Shown piece after piece: positions 63,834-64,000 of a stretch of 64,000 nt of DNA (its first letter is position 1; each line of letters starts with the position of its first letter). The notes under the pieces were generated by a model, which saw nothing but the letters and a program-made list of their open reading frames with translations, ran no database searches and was not told the DNA's origin. A program made the position numbers and the translations under genes. This stretch comes from Misgurnus anguillicaudatus (taxonomy: Eukaryota > Chordata > Actinopteri > Cypriniformes > Cobitidae), in assembly GCF_027580225.2 (NCBI RefSeq), contig NC_073348.2:26430501-26494500 (forward strand). Reading direction: 5' to 3'.

Positions 63834-64000
63834 GTAAGTGTATATAATTCAATTACTAACACTTGACCAGACTCTTCACCTTTACTCCCTAAATATTAAA
63901 TGAGTAATTTAGTTGCATTCTCAAAAGTACCGTTCAAAAGTTTAGTGTAGGCTTATGCATTTTTATTTTTACGCTTTTTTGAATAAACTCATCTTTGCAA

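Overview
The window is nuclear DNA of a teleost fish, most likely a cypriniform. It is AT-rich. It carries seven recognisable intron-containing vertebrate genes with GT-AG junctions, and most of the remaining sequence is DNA-transposon debris (MITEs with terminal inverted repeats), one L2-like LINE fragment, tRNA-derived SINE tails and microsatellites. There are no bacterial, viral or plasmid genes.

Layout: mtus2 (+, 3' half only, 1292-9089); slc46a3 (+, 14890-21701); stoml3 (-, 22176-29300), tail to tail with slc46a3; proser1 (-, 33035-39833); vps36 (+, 40712-48240), head to head with proser1; thsd1 (+, 50159-55459); an fgl1-like fibrinogen-domain gene (-, 57944-60849); and the first exons of an unidentified + strand gene running off the right edge (coding from 63784). 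I rebuilt exon chains from splice sites and reading phase. Six of the seven close in frame. proser1 has one unexplained +1 phase break at a small exon near 38344-38396.

In human, MTUS2, SLC46A3, STOML3, PROSER1, VPS36 and THSD1 all lie on chromosome 13q, so the window is a compacted and rearranged 13q-type block. FGL1 is on human 8p and is the outsider. The genes are not a pathway. They cover a microtubule-binding coiled-coil protein, a lysosomal MFS transporter, a stomatin-family membrane scaffold, a proline/serine-rich chromatin-linked protein, an ESCRT-II subunit, an endothelial adhesion protein and a secreted fibrinogen-related protein.

The accessory layer is rich. Several MITEs have target-site duplications that can be read directly (four hAT-like, with 8 bp or 9 bp), there are two- and three-deep nested insertions, and one foldback family occurs in three gene introns. 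I found no convincing new biological system. The most useful leads are the proser1 phase break, transposon-derived sequence close to the thsd1 exon 2 acceptor and directly after the fgl1 stop, and a direct transposon duplication flanking three stoml3 exons.
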